Assembly: GCA_015055705.1 (NCBI GenBank)
Contig: SVHR01000002.1
Coordinates: 1 to 51,871 of the forward strand
DNA from: Clostridiales bacterium
GTDB lineage: Bacteria > Bacillota > Clostridia > Christensenellales > Pumilibacteraceae
Reading direction: 5' to 3'
DNA length: 51,871 nt
Position 1 is the stretch's first letter. Each line of letters starts with the position of its first letter. Of the stretch, positions 14,260 through 23,572 are shown piece after piece. The translations under genes and the position numbers were made by a program. The notes beneath the pieces are model-generated. The model was not told where the DNA came from. It was given only the letters and a program-made list of their open reading frames with translations, and did not search any database.

Positions 14260-15785
14260 AAAAGAGAGCGCTTGTAAGTGTTTCGGACAAAACGGGTATC
14301 GTAGAGGTTTGTTCTAAGCTTGTGGAAATGGGCTACGAGCTTATTTCGACAGGCGGCACCATGGCAACCATCGCAAAGGCAGGCTTGCCGGTTATGAATA
14401 TCAGCGAAATCACCGACTTCCCCGAGTGTCTTGACGGACGAGTTAAGACCTTGCACCCGGCAGTTCATGCAGGATTGCTTGCAATGAGGGACAACCCCGA
14501 GCATATGGCTCAGCTTGACAAGCTTAATATCGACACGATTGACGTGGTTATCGTCAACCTTTATCCCTTTAAGCAGACCGTTATGGCAGGCAAGAGCTTT
14601 GCCGAGGCGGTGGAGAATATCGACATCGGCGGACCGACCATGCTCCGCAGTGCGGCAAAAAACTATAAGGACGTAGTCGTACTTATTGATCCTAACGACT
14701 ACAATAAGGTTCTTGACGAGATGGCAAGCGGCGCAGTCAGCATCGAAACGCGCACCTACCTTATGTACAAGGTTTACCAGCATACCGCAGTGTACGATTC
14801 TATGATTGCTTCTTATCTTAGGAACAAAATCGGTATCGAATATCCCGATCAGCTCACCCTTGCGTTCGAGCGTGTGGACGAGCTTCGCTACGGCGAAAAT
14901 CCGCACCAAAGCGCGGCTTTCTATCGTGAGGCTATTCCCGTGGGCAATTCGCTTGCTGAAGCAAAGCAGCTAAACGGCAAGCAGCTTTCGTTTAATAATA
15001 TCAACGATGCAAACGGCGCACTTGCGCTTTTGAAGGAGTTCGACCGTCCCGCGGCAGTTGCAATCAAGCACACCAATCCGTGTGGCGTTGCTCAGGCTGA
15101 CACCATCTACGAGGCTTACAAAAAGGCTCACGACAGCGACCCCGTTTCGGTATTCGGCGGAATCGTAGCCCTCAACGGCGAGGTTGACGAGCGTACCGCC
15201 GAGGAGCTTACCAAGACCTTCCTCGAAATCGTAATTGCTCCCTCGTTCAGCGAAAAGGCTGTGGAAATCCTTAGCAAAAAGCAGAATTTGCGCCTTTTGG
15301 TTCATCCCGAAATCGCGCTTAAGGACAAGGGCGGCTACGAGTTCAAAAAGGTTTACGGCGGCTTGCTCGTTCAGCAGTCCGACCGCACGGTTTTTGGTAG
15401 CGAGCTTAAGGTGGTAACCAAAATTCAGCCCACTAAGGCTCAGCTTGCCGATATGGAGTTTGCTATGAAGGTTGTTAAGCACTGCAAGTCCAACGCTATC
15501 GTGGTAGTTAAGGACGGCTGCACCTTGGGTATTGGCGTTGGTCAAACCAATCGCATTTGGGCAACCAATCAGGCAATCGAGCATAGCCTTAGTTCGGTAG
15601 AGGGTGCTGTGCTTGGCTCGGACGCATTCTTCCCGTTTGACGACTGCGTTACCGCCGCAAGCAAAGCAGGAATTGCGGCAATCGTTCAGCCGGGCGGTAG
15701 TAAGCGTGACGAGGACAGCATAATCAAGGCTGACGAGTGCGGAATTACTATGGTGTTCTCGGGCGAGAGACATTTTAAGCATTAA
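14256..15785 (+). CDS. purH: Bifunctional AICAR formyltransferase / IMP cyclohydrolase
   Basis: 509 residues. Performs the last two steps to IMP. The N-terminal MGS-like cyclohydrolase domain (about 1-195) has LISTGGT and the DGRVKTLHP signature. The C-terminal transformylase domain has the catalytic KHTNPCG with its Lys-His pair and ends in GGSKRDEDSI. The start overlaps purN. It is followed by a GC-rich hairpin without a clear T tract before purD. Confidence 0.95.
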   Translation: MKKRALVSVSDKTGIVEVCSKLVEMGYELISTGGTMATIAKAGLPVMNISEITDFPECLDGRVKTLHPAVHAGLLAMRDNPEHMAQLDKLNIDTIDVVIVNLYPFKQTVMAGKSFAEAVENIDIGGPTMLRSAAKNYKDVVVLIDPNDYNKVLDEMASGAVSIETRTYLMYKVYQHTAVYDSMIASYLRNKIGIEYPDQLTLAFERVDELRYGENPHQSAAFYREAIPVGNSLAEAKQLNGKQLSFNNINDANGALALLKEFDRPAAVAIKHTNPCGVAQADTIYEAYKKAHDSDPVSVFGGIVALNGEVDERTAEELTKTFLEIVIAPSFSEKAVEILSKKQNLRLLVHPEIALKDKGGYEFKKVYGGLLVQQSDRTVFGSELKVVTKIQPTKAQLADMEFAMKVVKHCKSNAIVVVKDGCTLGIGVGQTNRIWATNQAIEHSLSSVEGAVLGSDAFFPFDDCVTAASKAGIAAIVQPGGSKRDEDSIIKADECGITMVFSGERHFKH

Positions 15786-15792
15786 TACCTAA

Positions 15793-15820
15793 AAAGCGCG
15801 GCTCAATTTAGTCGCGCTTT
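15793..15820 (+). terminator. Hairpin between purH and purD
   Basis: AAAGCGCG-GCT pairs with AGT-CGCGCTTT around CAATTT. The following tract (AAGTGTAG) is not U-rich, so it may attenuate or protect mRNA rather than terminate fully. A TTGACA lies at 15856-15861 but no convincing -10 follows. Confidence 0.4.
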
Positions 15821-15911
15821 AAGTGTAGATTTTGTCAAGGCGTATAGCTGATTTTTTGACAGAATAACAAGATAAGCATAGTTGCGGCTTTATTAGCAGA
15901 GGAAATATATT

Positions 15912-17162
15912 ATGACAAATGTTTTGGTAATTGGCGGTGGCGGCAGAGAGCACGCCGTGTGCCATCAGTTGAGTAAAAGCAACAAAATCGGCAAGCTTTT
16001 TTGTGTGCCCGGCAATGCAGGTATCGAAAAGATTGCTTCTTGCAAGCAAATGTCCGTATTTGACTTTGACGGCATTTACGAGTACGTTAAGTCAAACGAA
16101 ATCGACCTCGTTTTTGTTACGCCCGACGACCCTCTTGCAAAGGGCATGGTGGACTATTTCAACGGGCGTGGCGTTCGTGCGTTTGGTCCGACTGCTAGCG
16201 CGGCAAGGCTTGAAAGCTCTAAGGCTTTTAGCAAGGAATTTATGCTTCGTCACAAAATCCCCACAGCGTCCAGCCAAATTTTTGACTGTCCCGACAAGGC
16301 GAAGGAATATTTGCGCTCTACCGATTACCCCGTGGTAATCAAGTCGGACGGACTTGCGCTTGGCAAGGGCGTAATTATTTGTGCCGATTTAGACGAGGCA
16401 ATCAAGGCAATTGACGACATTATGGTAAGCAAGACCTTTGGCGAAGCGGGCAACAGGGTGCTAATCGAGGAGTTCTTGGTTGGACGTGAGGTTACCGTTA
16501 TGGCCTTTTGTGACGGCAAGCATATTTCCCTTATGCCGTCCAGTCAAGACCACAAGCGTGCTTACGACGGCGACAAGGGACTAAACACCGGCGGCATGGG
16601 TGCGTTTGCTCCCTCGCCCTTCTTTACGGACAGTCACCGCAAGGAGTTTTTGGACAAAATAGCACTTCCCACCGTAGAGGGACTAATTAAGGACGGAATA
16701 GAATTTAAGGGCGTGCTTTACTTTGGACTTATGATGACGGCTAAGGGAATCAAGGTTATCGAGTACAATTCGCGCCTTGGCGATCCCGAAACCGAGGCTG
16801 TTTTGCCGCTTCTATCTACCGATCTTATAGATATTATGAATGCGTGCATTGACGGCACACTTGATACCGTGGACGTAAGGTGGCAGGACAAGGTGGGCTT
16901 TACCGTGGTTATTGCAAGCGGCGAGTATCCGCTTAGCGTAGTTAAGGGGCACGAAATTACCATCGGCGAGCTTGAGGACGTAATTTTGTTCCACGCAGGC
17001 ACGGCGATTAAGGACGGCAAGCTTGTAAACAACGGCGGCAGAGTGTTCCAGCTTACTGCCGTAGCAGATGATATGGATAAGGCGCGTGAGGCGGTTTATT
17101 CGCAGATTGATAAGGTGCATTTTGCGAATTGCCGTTACCGCACGGATATAGGAAAGGTGTAA
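15912..17162 (+). CDS. purD: Phosphoribosylamine-glycine ligase
   Basis: 416 residues, ATP-grasp enzyme joining phosphoribosylamine and glycine to GAR. The N-terminal VIGGGGREHA loop is followed by the ATP-grasp domain (KSDGLALGKGV, LIEEFLVGREVTV), the GLNTGGMGAF motif and the metal-binding EYNSRLGDPET. A 126-nt gap separates it from purH, the largest gap in the operon, but the following purL is only 3 nt away. Confidence 0.95.
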   Translation: MTNVLVIGGGGREHAVCHQLSKSNKIGKLFCVPGNAGIEKIASCKQMSVFDFDGIYEYVKSNEIDLVFVTPDDPLAKGMVDYFNGRGVRAFGPTASAARLESSKAFSKEFMLRHKIPTASSQIFDCPDKAKEYLRSTDYPVVIKSDGLALGKGVIICADLDEAIKAIDDIMVSKTFGEAGNRVLIEEFLVGREVTVMAFCDGKHISLMPSSQDHKRAYDGDKGLNTGGMGAFAPSPFFTDSHRKEFLDKIALPTVEGLIKDGIEFKGVLYFGLMMTAKGIKVIEYNSRLGDPETEAVLPLLSTDLIDIMNACIDGTLDTVDVRWQDKVGFTVVIASGEYPLSVVKGHEITIGELEDVILFHAGTAIKDGKLVNNGGRVFQLTAVADDMDKAREAVYSQIDKVHFANCRYRTDIGKV

Positions 17163-17165
17163 ATT

Positions 17166-20100
17166 ATGGTAAGAACGGTTTACGTAGAAAAGAAAAAGGA
17201 ATACGACGTTGCCGCAGGCAGATTTGCGGCAGACGTTTTGGGTGTGCTTGGGGTAGAGCTTAAAAACCCTCGCCACCTTATAAGATACTGCGTGGATGGA
17301 CTAAGCGACGAGCAGTTTGACGCGGCTGTAAAAAACGTTTTTTCCGAGCCGCCGCTTGACGTTGTGTACGACAACGTAGATTTTCTTAAGGGCGATATCG
17401 TGGTGGTTGAGTACCTCGACGGTCAGTACGACCAGCGTATGGACTCGGCTGTTCAGTGCGTGCAATTCCTTACGGGAGGGCTTAGGCCGCTAATAAAATG
17501 CGCTACCGTATACGCGTTTGACAGTCTTGACGCCAGTACGCTTGCTCGCGTAAAGAAGCATCTCATTAACCCCGTAGACAGCAAGGAGGGCAGTCTTGCT
17601 GTTCCTGAGTCGCTTAAGCCTATTATAACCGAGACAGGCAAAATGAGGGTGGAGCAAGAGGGCTTTATAGCGCTTAGCGAAAGCGAGCTTAAGGAATTTT
17701 ATTCCTCGTTCTCGTTTGCAATGACGATGGACGACCTCAAGTTTGTGCAGACTTATTTTATAAAGGAGGGTCGCAATCCGACTCTTACCGAGCTTAAGGT
17801 TATCGACACCTATTGGAGCGACCATTGCCGTCACACGACGTTTAATACCGAGCTTAAAAGCATCAAGGTAATTGACGGCAGCGAGGATATACAGAGGGCA
17901 GTAAAACACTATCTTTCGGTGTTTGAGGACAACTATAAGGGACGTGCGGATAAATATCCCTGCCTTATGAGCATCGCAACGCTTGCGGCTCGTCAGCTTA
18001 AAAAGGACGGATACCTAAACAATCTTGACGAAAGCGACGAAATCAACGCTTGCTCGGTTGTCGTAAACGTGGACGTGGACGGCAAGGACGAGGAGTGGCT
18101 TATTATGTTCAAGAACGAAACGCACAACCACCCCACCGAGATCGAGCCGTTCGGCGGTGCGGCAACCTGCCTTGGAGGGGCTATTCGTGATCCGCTTAGC
18201 GGCAGAACGTACGTTTATCAGGCAATGCGTGTTACCGGTGCAGACTTCCCGGCGGCTCGCCCTACACTAAAGGGCAAGCTTCCCCAGCAGGTTATTTCCA
18301 AAAAGGCGCTCAGCGGCTTCTCGTCATACGGCAACCAAATCGGTCTTGCAACAGGAATAGTAGCCGAAAAGTTCGACGAGGGATACCGCGCAAAAAGATT
18401 GGAGACAGGCTACGTAATCGGCGGCAACAAAAAGGAAAACGTAATCAGATGTGCGCCTAAGGGCGGCGATATAGTTGTTATGGTTGGTGGCGACACCGGC
18501 CGTGACGGTTGCGGCGGCGCAACGGGTAGCTCCAAGTCGCACAACGTGGCTTCGGCAGAGACGTGCGGCGCAGAGGTTCAAAAGGGTAATCCCCCCGAGG
18601 AGCGCAAGCTGCAACGCTTGTTCCGCAATCCCGAGGCAAGCAAGCTTATAATCAAGTGCAACGACTTTGGCGCAGGCGGCGTTTGCGTGGCAATCGGCGA
18701 GCTTAGCGCAGGTCTTGATATCTATCTTGACAGAGTAAACAAAAAGTACGAGGGTCTTACGGCAACCGAGCTTGCCATCAGCGAATCGCAAGAGCGTATG
18801 GCGGTGGTTGTAAAAGCCGAGGACGCAGATAAGTTTATCGCACTTGCCGAAAAGGAAAACCTTAAGTCGGTTAAGGTTGCAACCGTGACGGACGGCGGCA
18901 GATTGAGAATGTTCTACCGTGACGAAACTATAGTAGATATTTCGCGCGAGTTCCTCGATACCAACGGCGTTAAGCAAACTATTGACGCCGAAATCACCGA
19001 CACCCTTGCTCGCGGCTTCTTTGACGGCTACGCTCAGGCGGCTCAAAAGGAAATCGATAAGGACGCAAGGGCGGCAGTTCTAAACACGCTTTCGCTTCCC
19101 GGTGTTTGCTCGCAAAAGGGAATGGGCGAGAATTTCGACAGCACGATAGGTGCGGCAACCGTGCTTATGCCGTTTGGCGGCAAGCATCAGCTTACCCCGT
19201 CGATGGTTATGGCAAGCAAGCCGCCCGTAAGCGGCGTTACGCACACCGTAACCTGCTCGTCCTTTGCGCTGTATCCCGAGCTTAACAAGGTTTCGCCCTT
19301 CGTTGGCGCGGCGCACTCTATCGTAAGCGCAGTATCCAAGCTGGTGGCATCTGGCGTAAAATACGACAGCATAAGACTTACACTTCAGGAGTTTTTCAAA
19401 AAGCTCGGCAAGGATCCGAGGCGTTGGGGCGAGCCGCTTTCGGCACTTCTTGGCGCGTTCGAGGCGCAAATGGGACTAAAGATTGCGGCAATCGGCGGCA
19501 AGGACAGCATGAGCGGTAGCTTCGAGAGCCTTGACGTTCCGCCCACGCTTATCGCGTTTGCTATGGGCATTACGGACGACCGCACGCTTATTCACAACAC
19601 GTTCGATACGGACGGATATATTTACGAGCTTTCTATTCCGCGAAGGGAAAGCGGCTTGCCCGACTTTGACGGTGCGTACAAGCTGTACGCCGAGGTGGAG
19701 AGCCTTATAGCCGGTGGCAAGGTTGCTTCTGCCGCAGTAGTCGAGGAGGGCGGTAGAGCTTGCGCTGTTATCAAGTCGCTTCTCGGTAGCGGCAAGGGCG
19801 CAAAAATGGGGCTACGTGGTGACGATTTTGCGCCGCACTATGGCAATATCATTCTTGTGGCAAAGGATAAGCTTAGCGTTGGCACCTTGCTTGGTGAGGT
19901 AACTGACGGCAATGTCGTTCTTGGCAATACGGAATTTACGCACGAGGAGCTTAGAATTGCGTTTGAAAAACCGCTTGACGGCTTCTATCCCACCACCGCA
20001 CCTGCAAGCGGCGAGATAATCACCTCTAACGTCGTTGGCAAGACCTACTCGGCGGCAAGCAAGATTGCAAGACCGAGAGTGTTTATCCCCGCATTCCCCG

Positions 20101-20867
20101 GCACTAACTGCGAGCTTGACACAGCCCGTGTGTTTGATAGGGCGGGCGCGGAAACGGACATTTTCGTGGTTAAAAACCAAAAGCCGTCAGATATTCAAGA
20201 GTCGATTGACGAAATTGTAAAACGCATAAGCAATTCGCAGATTATAGCGTTCCCCGGCGGCTTCTCGGCGGGTGACGAGCCTGACGGAAGTGGCAAATTC
20301 ATTGCTACGCTGTTCAAGAATCCGTACATAATGGAAGCGGTAGAAAAGATGCTTTATACCCGTGACGGTCTTATGCTTGGTATTTGCAACGGCTTCCAGG
20401 CACTTATCAAGCTTGGACTCCTTCCGTACGGCAAAATCGGTAAGCAAAATGAGGATTCGCCCACGCTTACCTACAACAATATCGCACGTCACGTAAGCAC
20501 TATTTGTCGCGTAAGAGTAGGCAGTACCTGCTCGCCGTGGCTCAGCGGAGTAAAGGTAGGCGACATTTACAATGTGCCGGTAAGTCACGGCGAGGGTAAG
20601 TTCACCGCCACTAAGGAGCATTTCGACCGTATGCTCGCGGCAGGTCAAATCTTCTCGCAGTATGCGGACATGGACGGCAACGTAACCATGGAGTCGCCGC
20701 ATAATCCCAATGGCTCGTACTATGGCGTAGAGGGTATCTTGTCGCCGGATGGACGAATCATCGGCAAGATGGGCCACGCAGAGCGTATCGGAGTAGGCTT
20801 ATACAAAAATATCCCCGGCGAATTCGATATGAAGATTTTCGAGTCGGGCGTAAAATACTATAAGTAA
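17166..20867 (+). CDS. purL: Phosphoribosylformylglycinamidine synthase, single-chain
   Basis: 1233 residues: the large one-chain FGAM synthase, in place of the PurS-PurL-PurQ set of bacilli. Order: N-terminal PurS-like part, linker, two AIR-synthase-like halves (DYWSDHCRHTTF in the FGAM synthetase core; NDFGAGG; AIGGKDSMSG), then a class I glutaminase domain from about residue 965 with the PAFPGTNCE opening, nucleophile Cys in GICNGFQ and catalytic His in SHGEGKF. Clostridial forms of this length are common. Last gene of the operon, closed by a terminator. Confidence 0.95.
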   Translation: MVRTVYVEKKKEYDVAAGRFAADVLGVLGVELKNPRHLIRYCVDGLSDEQFDAAVKNVFSEPPLDVVYDNVDFLKGDIVVVEYLDGQYDQRMDSAVQCVQFLTGGLRPLIKCATVYAFDSLDASTLARVKKHLINPVDSKEGSLAVPESLKPIITETGKMRVEQEGFIALSESELKEFYSSFSFAMTMDDLKFVQTYFIKEGRNPTLTELKVIDTYWSDHCRHTTFNTELKSIKVIDGSEDIQRAVKHYLSVFEDNYKGRADKYPCLMSIATLAARQLKKDGYLNNLDESDEINACSVVVNVDVDGKDEEWLIMFKNETHNHPTEIEPFGGAATCLGGAIRDPLSGRTYVYQAMRVTGADFPAARPTLKGKLPQQVISKKALSGFSSYGNQIGLATGIVAEKFDEGYRAKRLETGYVIGGNKKENVIRCAPKGGDIVVMVGGDTGRDGCGGATGSSKSHNVASAETCGAEVQKGNPPEERKLQRLFRNPEASKLIIKCNDFGAGGVCVAIGELSAGLDIYLDRVNKKYEGLTATELAISESQERMAVVVKAEDADKFIALAEKENLKSVKVATVTDGGRLRMFYRDETIVDISREFLDTNGVKQTIDAEITDTLARGFFDGYAQAAQKEIDKDARAAVLNTLSLPGVCSQKGMGENFDSTIGAATVLMPFGGKHQLTPSMVMASKPPVSGVTHTVTCSSFALYPELNKVSPFVGAAHSIVSAVSKLVASGVKYDSIRLTLQEFFKKLGKDPRRWGEPLSALLGAFEAQMGLKIAAIGGKDSMSGSFESLDVPPTLIAFAMGITDDRTLIHNTFDTDGYIYELSIPRRESGLPDFDGAYKLYAEVESLIAGGKVASAAVVEEGGRACAVIKSLLGSGKGAKMGLRGDDFAPHYGNIILVAKDKLSVGTLLGEVTDGNVVLGNTEFTHEELRIAFEKPLDGFYPTTAPASGEIITSNVVGKTYSAASKIARPRVFIPAFPGTNCELDTARVFDRAGAETDIFVVKNQKPSDIQESIDEIVKRISNSQIIAFPGGFSAGDEPDGSGKFIATLFKNPYIMEAVEKMLYTRDGLMLGICNGFQALIKLGLLPYGKIGKQNEDSPTLTYNNIARHVSTICRVRVGSTCSPWLSGVKVGDIYNVPVSHGEGKFTATKEHFDRMLAAGQIFSQYADMDGNVTMESPHNPNGSYYGVEGILSPDGRIIGKMGHAERIGVGLYKNIPGEFDMKIFESGVKYYK

Positions 20868-20890
20868 ACCTTAAAACCAAATTATAACAA

Positions 20891-20924
20891 AAGAGCAATC
20901 GCAATTTTCTGCGGTTGCTCTTTT
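20891..20924 (+). terminator. Terminator of the purine operon
   Basis: AAGAGCAATCGCA (20891-20903) pairs with TGCGGTTGCTCTT (20910-20922, one G-T pair), ending in T4. It lies between purL and the converging XRE regulator. Confidence 0.9.
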
Positions 20925-20937
20925 GTATGTTAAAGTC

Positions 20938-21297
20938 TTATGAATTTTTAGTTTGGGTGGATTCATTTTCCTTGTCGGTGAGAAGCTTAAATTCTTTTGC
21001 TATTGCAAGCAAGAGCTTTTTTCTATCTTCGGGTAGACTGCTGTACAGTCCAAAAAGCTCCGAAATTTCAGACGGTAGGTTTTTCATTATAATTATTTGC
21101 CCAAAAATGTTTTCTCTCCCTATAAGATAATCTATGCTGCATTCAAAAAAATCTGCAAGGTCAGTTAGATCCTTTATGCTTGGCTCGGTACGGTTTTGTT
21201 CCCAGTTTGCCACTGTATAATTCTTTACGCCGATTTTTTCGGCAAGCTCACGCTGAGTAAGCCCTGCAAGATTCCTTAATTCTTGAATTTTCAACAT
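20938..21297 (-). CDS. XRE-family transcriptional regulator
   Basis: 119 residues. The N-terminal helix-turn-helix of the Cro/CI type (IQELRNLAGLTQRELAEKIG...YTVANWEQNRTEPS) is followed by a short helical C-terminus probably used for dimerisation. I place the start at ATG 21297, after GAGGTG; a GTG two codons upstream overlaps that site. It is divergent from the lipoprotein operon at 21426. Three matching palindromes in the shared upstream region are its likely binding sites, implying repression of that operon and of itself. Confidence 0.85.
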   Translation of the reverse strand: MLKIQELRNLAGLTQRELAEKIGVKNYTVANWEQNRTEPSIKDLTDLADFFECSIDYLIGRENIFGQIIIMKNLPSEISELFGLYSSLPEDRKKLLLAIAKEFKLLTDKENESTQTKNS

Positions 21298-21321
21298 AAA
21301 CACCTCAAATCATACTATAAA

Positions 21322-21336
21322 TAGCAAATTTCGCTA
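21322..21336. promoter_or_regulatory. Operator O1 of the XRE regulator region
   Basis: TAGCAAATTTCGCTA, an inverted repeat with TAGC/GCTA ends. It lies near the regulator gene, where it could block that gene's own weak promoter. Its centre is 30 bp from that of O2. Confidence 0.55.
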
Positions 21337-21344
21337 CATTTTGC

Positions 21345-21373
21345 TTGACAATAGCATATATTGCTACTATAAT
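21345..21373 (+). promoter_or_regulatory. Promoter of the lipoprotein operon with operator O2 in its spacer
   Basis: TTGACA (21345-21350), 17-bp spacer, TATAAT (21368-21373): a full consensus promoter. The palindrome TAGCATATATTGCTA (21352-21366) fills the spacer, so a bound repressor would exclude polymerase. Confidence 0.85.
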
Positions 21374-21383
21374 TATAAAGTGT

Positions 21384-21398
21384 TAGCAATATATGCTA
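21384..21398. promoter_or_regulatory. Operator O3 of the XRE regulator region
   Basis: TAGCAATATATGCTA, an inverted repeat just downstream of the expected transcription start. Its centre is 32 bp from that of O2, so all three sites lie on the same helix face. Confidence 0.6.
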
Positions 21399-21425
21399 AT
21401 TATTCTTAATTTGAAGGTGGAGGTT

Positions 21426-22442
21426 ATGAAAAAAAAGATTTTAGTTGTTTTGGCTTTGATTATTTTAGCATCCTTTTTGGTTGGCTGTGATGAGGTGGAG
21501 AATGAATACTTTCAATATGACGAGGATGCAATAACAATAACGGAAAAAAACATCGATGATTATTTCGAATGGAAAACTCCTGAAAAGAAAGTGAGTTATA
21601 GTATAGCAAAGAATACTTTTGACTATAGCATAAAGTTAATAAAAAAAGATAAAGCGAATGATCGTGTTTTTTCAAACGGGCAAATTACCTTCAAGGTCAT
21701 GGTTAATGAAAAGGAAGATAAGATTTCATTTGATTTAAATGAAATAAATGAACAATCTACTATAACAAAGACCGTTTATTTTACAGATTTAAAAACAACA
21801 TACGATTTTAATACGTCATGTACGTTGTTTTCCGCAAGTGGTGGAGCAATTAACGGTAGACCACCGCGTGCACAACGTCAAGAAAAAAAGTTTTTGGGAA
21901 CAAGGACCATTAACGAAATCGGATATATAAAATATTTTGGTAAATATCGCAGTGCTGTTTTTTATGGTCAATCTGATGTTTCATGGAACCTTTCATATTT
22001 GAACCCCAGAGATGTTTTTTACGTAAGTAATCGTATATACACTAAGAGTGGACAGTATGTGTTTTATGATGGCGCAGGATTTTTGTCAGGCGGCGAAGGA
22101 CTTAAAGGGGTAAATACTGTTATTTTCGACGGAGAATATAATGCCAAATATTTTGATAAGGATGGATATAAATTTCAGGCAGGAGGAAGTTATGGGTTTT
22201 GTGCAGGAGTATATGACATAAAAAGTACTTTTCCCAATATAAAAAACATTTACATTCGAGATTTATATAATTTAGAAGCTCTAGCAAAAAGTCTTACTGT
22301 CTTATTATTGCCCGAAAGTGGAGTTGATTTTTACATTGGTAACGGCAAAGAAGAATTTGCTGAATTTATAAAGAGGTCAAATTTTGTTAATGGCGTTTAT
22401 CCAATTGAAGAATTTAATATTATCCCGTATCAAGGAGGCTAA
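21426..22442 (+). CDS. Lipoprotein of unknown function, first gene of the XRE-controlled operon
   Basis: 338 residues. A short basic N-terminus, a hydrophobic segment and the lipobox LVGC (Cys at about residue 20) show an exported, lipid-anchored protein. The rest is rich in Tyr, Asn and Lys with no motif I recognise. A central GGAINGRPPRAQRQEKK stretch looks like a flexible basic loop. I use ATG 21426 after GGTGGAGG; an upstream ATG at 21393 lies inside operator O3. The coding sequence is much more AT-rich than the purine genes next door, which suggests recent acquisition. Confidence 0.75.
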   Translation: MKKKILVVLALIILASFLVGCDEVENEYFQYDEDAITITEKNIDDYFEWKTPEKKVSYSIAKNTFDYSIKLIKKDKANDRVFSNGQITFKVMVNEKEDKISFDLNEINEQSTITKTVYFTDLKTTYDFNTSCTLFSASGGAINGRPPRAQRQEKKFLGTRTINEIGYIKYFGKYRSAVFYGQSDVSWNLSYLNPRDVFYVSNRIYTKSGQYVFYDGAGFLSGGEGLKGVNTVIFDGEYNAKYFDKDGYKFQAGGSYGFCAGVYDIKSTFPNIKNIYIRDLYNLEALAKSLTVLLLPESGVDFYIGNGKEEFAEFIKRSNFVNGVYPIEEFNIIPYQGG

Positions 22443-22444
22443 CA

Positions 22445-23572
22445 ATGAAACAAATATCGTTTTTACTTTCAATATTGATTTTATCTGTTTTTATGGTATG
22501 CTCATGTGATAGTAAATCTGATGATTTGAGAATAGAGCAGATCGGAAGTACAATTATTTTAAGAAATAATGCCCAGTATACGTATTACATAAAAGAATTA
22601 GATGCAAAAATAATAGATGGATTATATGTTAATAACGATTATACGTATAACCCTGAGGGTGATCCGTATATTGTAAAAGACAAGCAAGGTCGCAAAATGG
22701 GTACGGTTTATCTTAGCCCCAAGCAAGATTTATTTACAAATGTAATAGAGCTAGACTTGAATACTTACAGTGAATCAGGATATTGGGTAGACCCAAACGT
22801 GGATAAGGTTATAGTAGGATCCGAAGATAAACGATATTCCGGCCCATTTGCGTTGTTTATTGAGGAAAGAGAAAAGCCCTTAGATATTGAGTTTATCAAC
22901 GTTTCCATTGTAAACAATGGCGTGGTAAGCGTTATTAGTAACTTTTCTTCGAGTGCGTTAAACATATATCTTAATGATGGGGTTGAGATAAACGCCGGGA
23001 GTGTAAGCTCTAGTGTAGAAGCAGAAAAATTTCAACAACTGGCATTTGATGCGTTGATGAATTATACTAAAGGTCTTTTGAAATATAAAGCGGTTCCTCT
23101 TGCTGCAATCAAAACCTTTGCAACCGGAAAGTTAGAATATGCGACAAGTTATATTGATGGACTAATTGCGGTAAGTCAAACAGCCTTAGACTCATTTGAA
23201 TCTTTGCTTTTGGGAAAAGACGGTAGTGATGGACTAGATGGAGCGCCTGCAATTATGTCGGTAGGTCCCATTCATTTTTCGGGAGAGGGTACGTCCTCGA
23301 TTATGGGCGGCAGCGGAGGAAACGGCTCCGATGGCTCTTCTTCTATTACAGGACGAGCTGACGGTGGAGATGGCGGAGACGCGGCTCCGGCAGTTCTTGC
23401 CCCCACAATTGTTATTTCAAGCGCAAGAAGAAATATCGAAATGAAGGCCGGTATGCCTGGAGATGGAGGCCTTCCCGGTTCCGGGGCCTTTGGAATTACT
23501 GGAAGTGGACGTAAAGGCTCGAGGGGAAAAAGCAATGAAAATTATTTATGCAATGATTATTACTGGAGATGA
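22445..23572 (+). CDS. Lipoprotein with glycine-rich collagen-like C-terminus
   Basis: 375 residues. The signal segment ends in a lipobox-like VCSC. Residues about 20-255 are a non-repetitive domain I do not recognise. From about residue 258 the sequence turns Gly-rich: GKDGSDGLDGAPA, GGSGGNGSDGSSS, GGDGGDAAP, then GMPGDGGLPGSGAFG, partly in collagen-like GXX register. The end reads ENYLCNDYYWR. It follows the first lipoprotein by 2 nt and overlaps the next gene (ATGA). A surface-matrix or adhesion role is possible but inferred only from composition. Confidence 0.7.
   Translation: MKQISFLLSILILSVFMVCSCDSKSDDLRIEQIGSTIILRNNAQYTYYIKELDAKIIDGLYVNNDYTYNPEGDPYIVKDKQGRKMGTVYLSPKQDLFTNVIELDLNTYSESGYWVDPNVDKVIVGSEDKRYSGPFALFIEEREKPLDIEFINVSIVNNGVVSVISNFSSSALNIYLNDGVEINAGSVSSSVEAEKFQQLAFDALMNYTKGLLKYKAVPLAAIKTFATGKLEYATSYIDGLIAVSQTALDSFESLLLGKDGSDGLDGAPAIMSVGPIHFSGEGTSSIMGGSGGNGSDGSSSITGRADGGDGGDAAPAVLAPTIVISSARRNIEMKAGMPGDGGLPGSGAFGITGSGRKGSRGKSNENYLCNDYYWR

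Noticed and set aside
23272-23535. Proline-rich minus-strand frame
   Set aside because: Antisense shadow of the Gly-rich collagen-like region.
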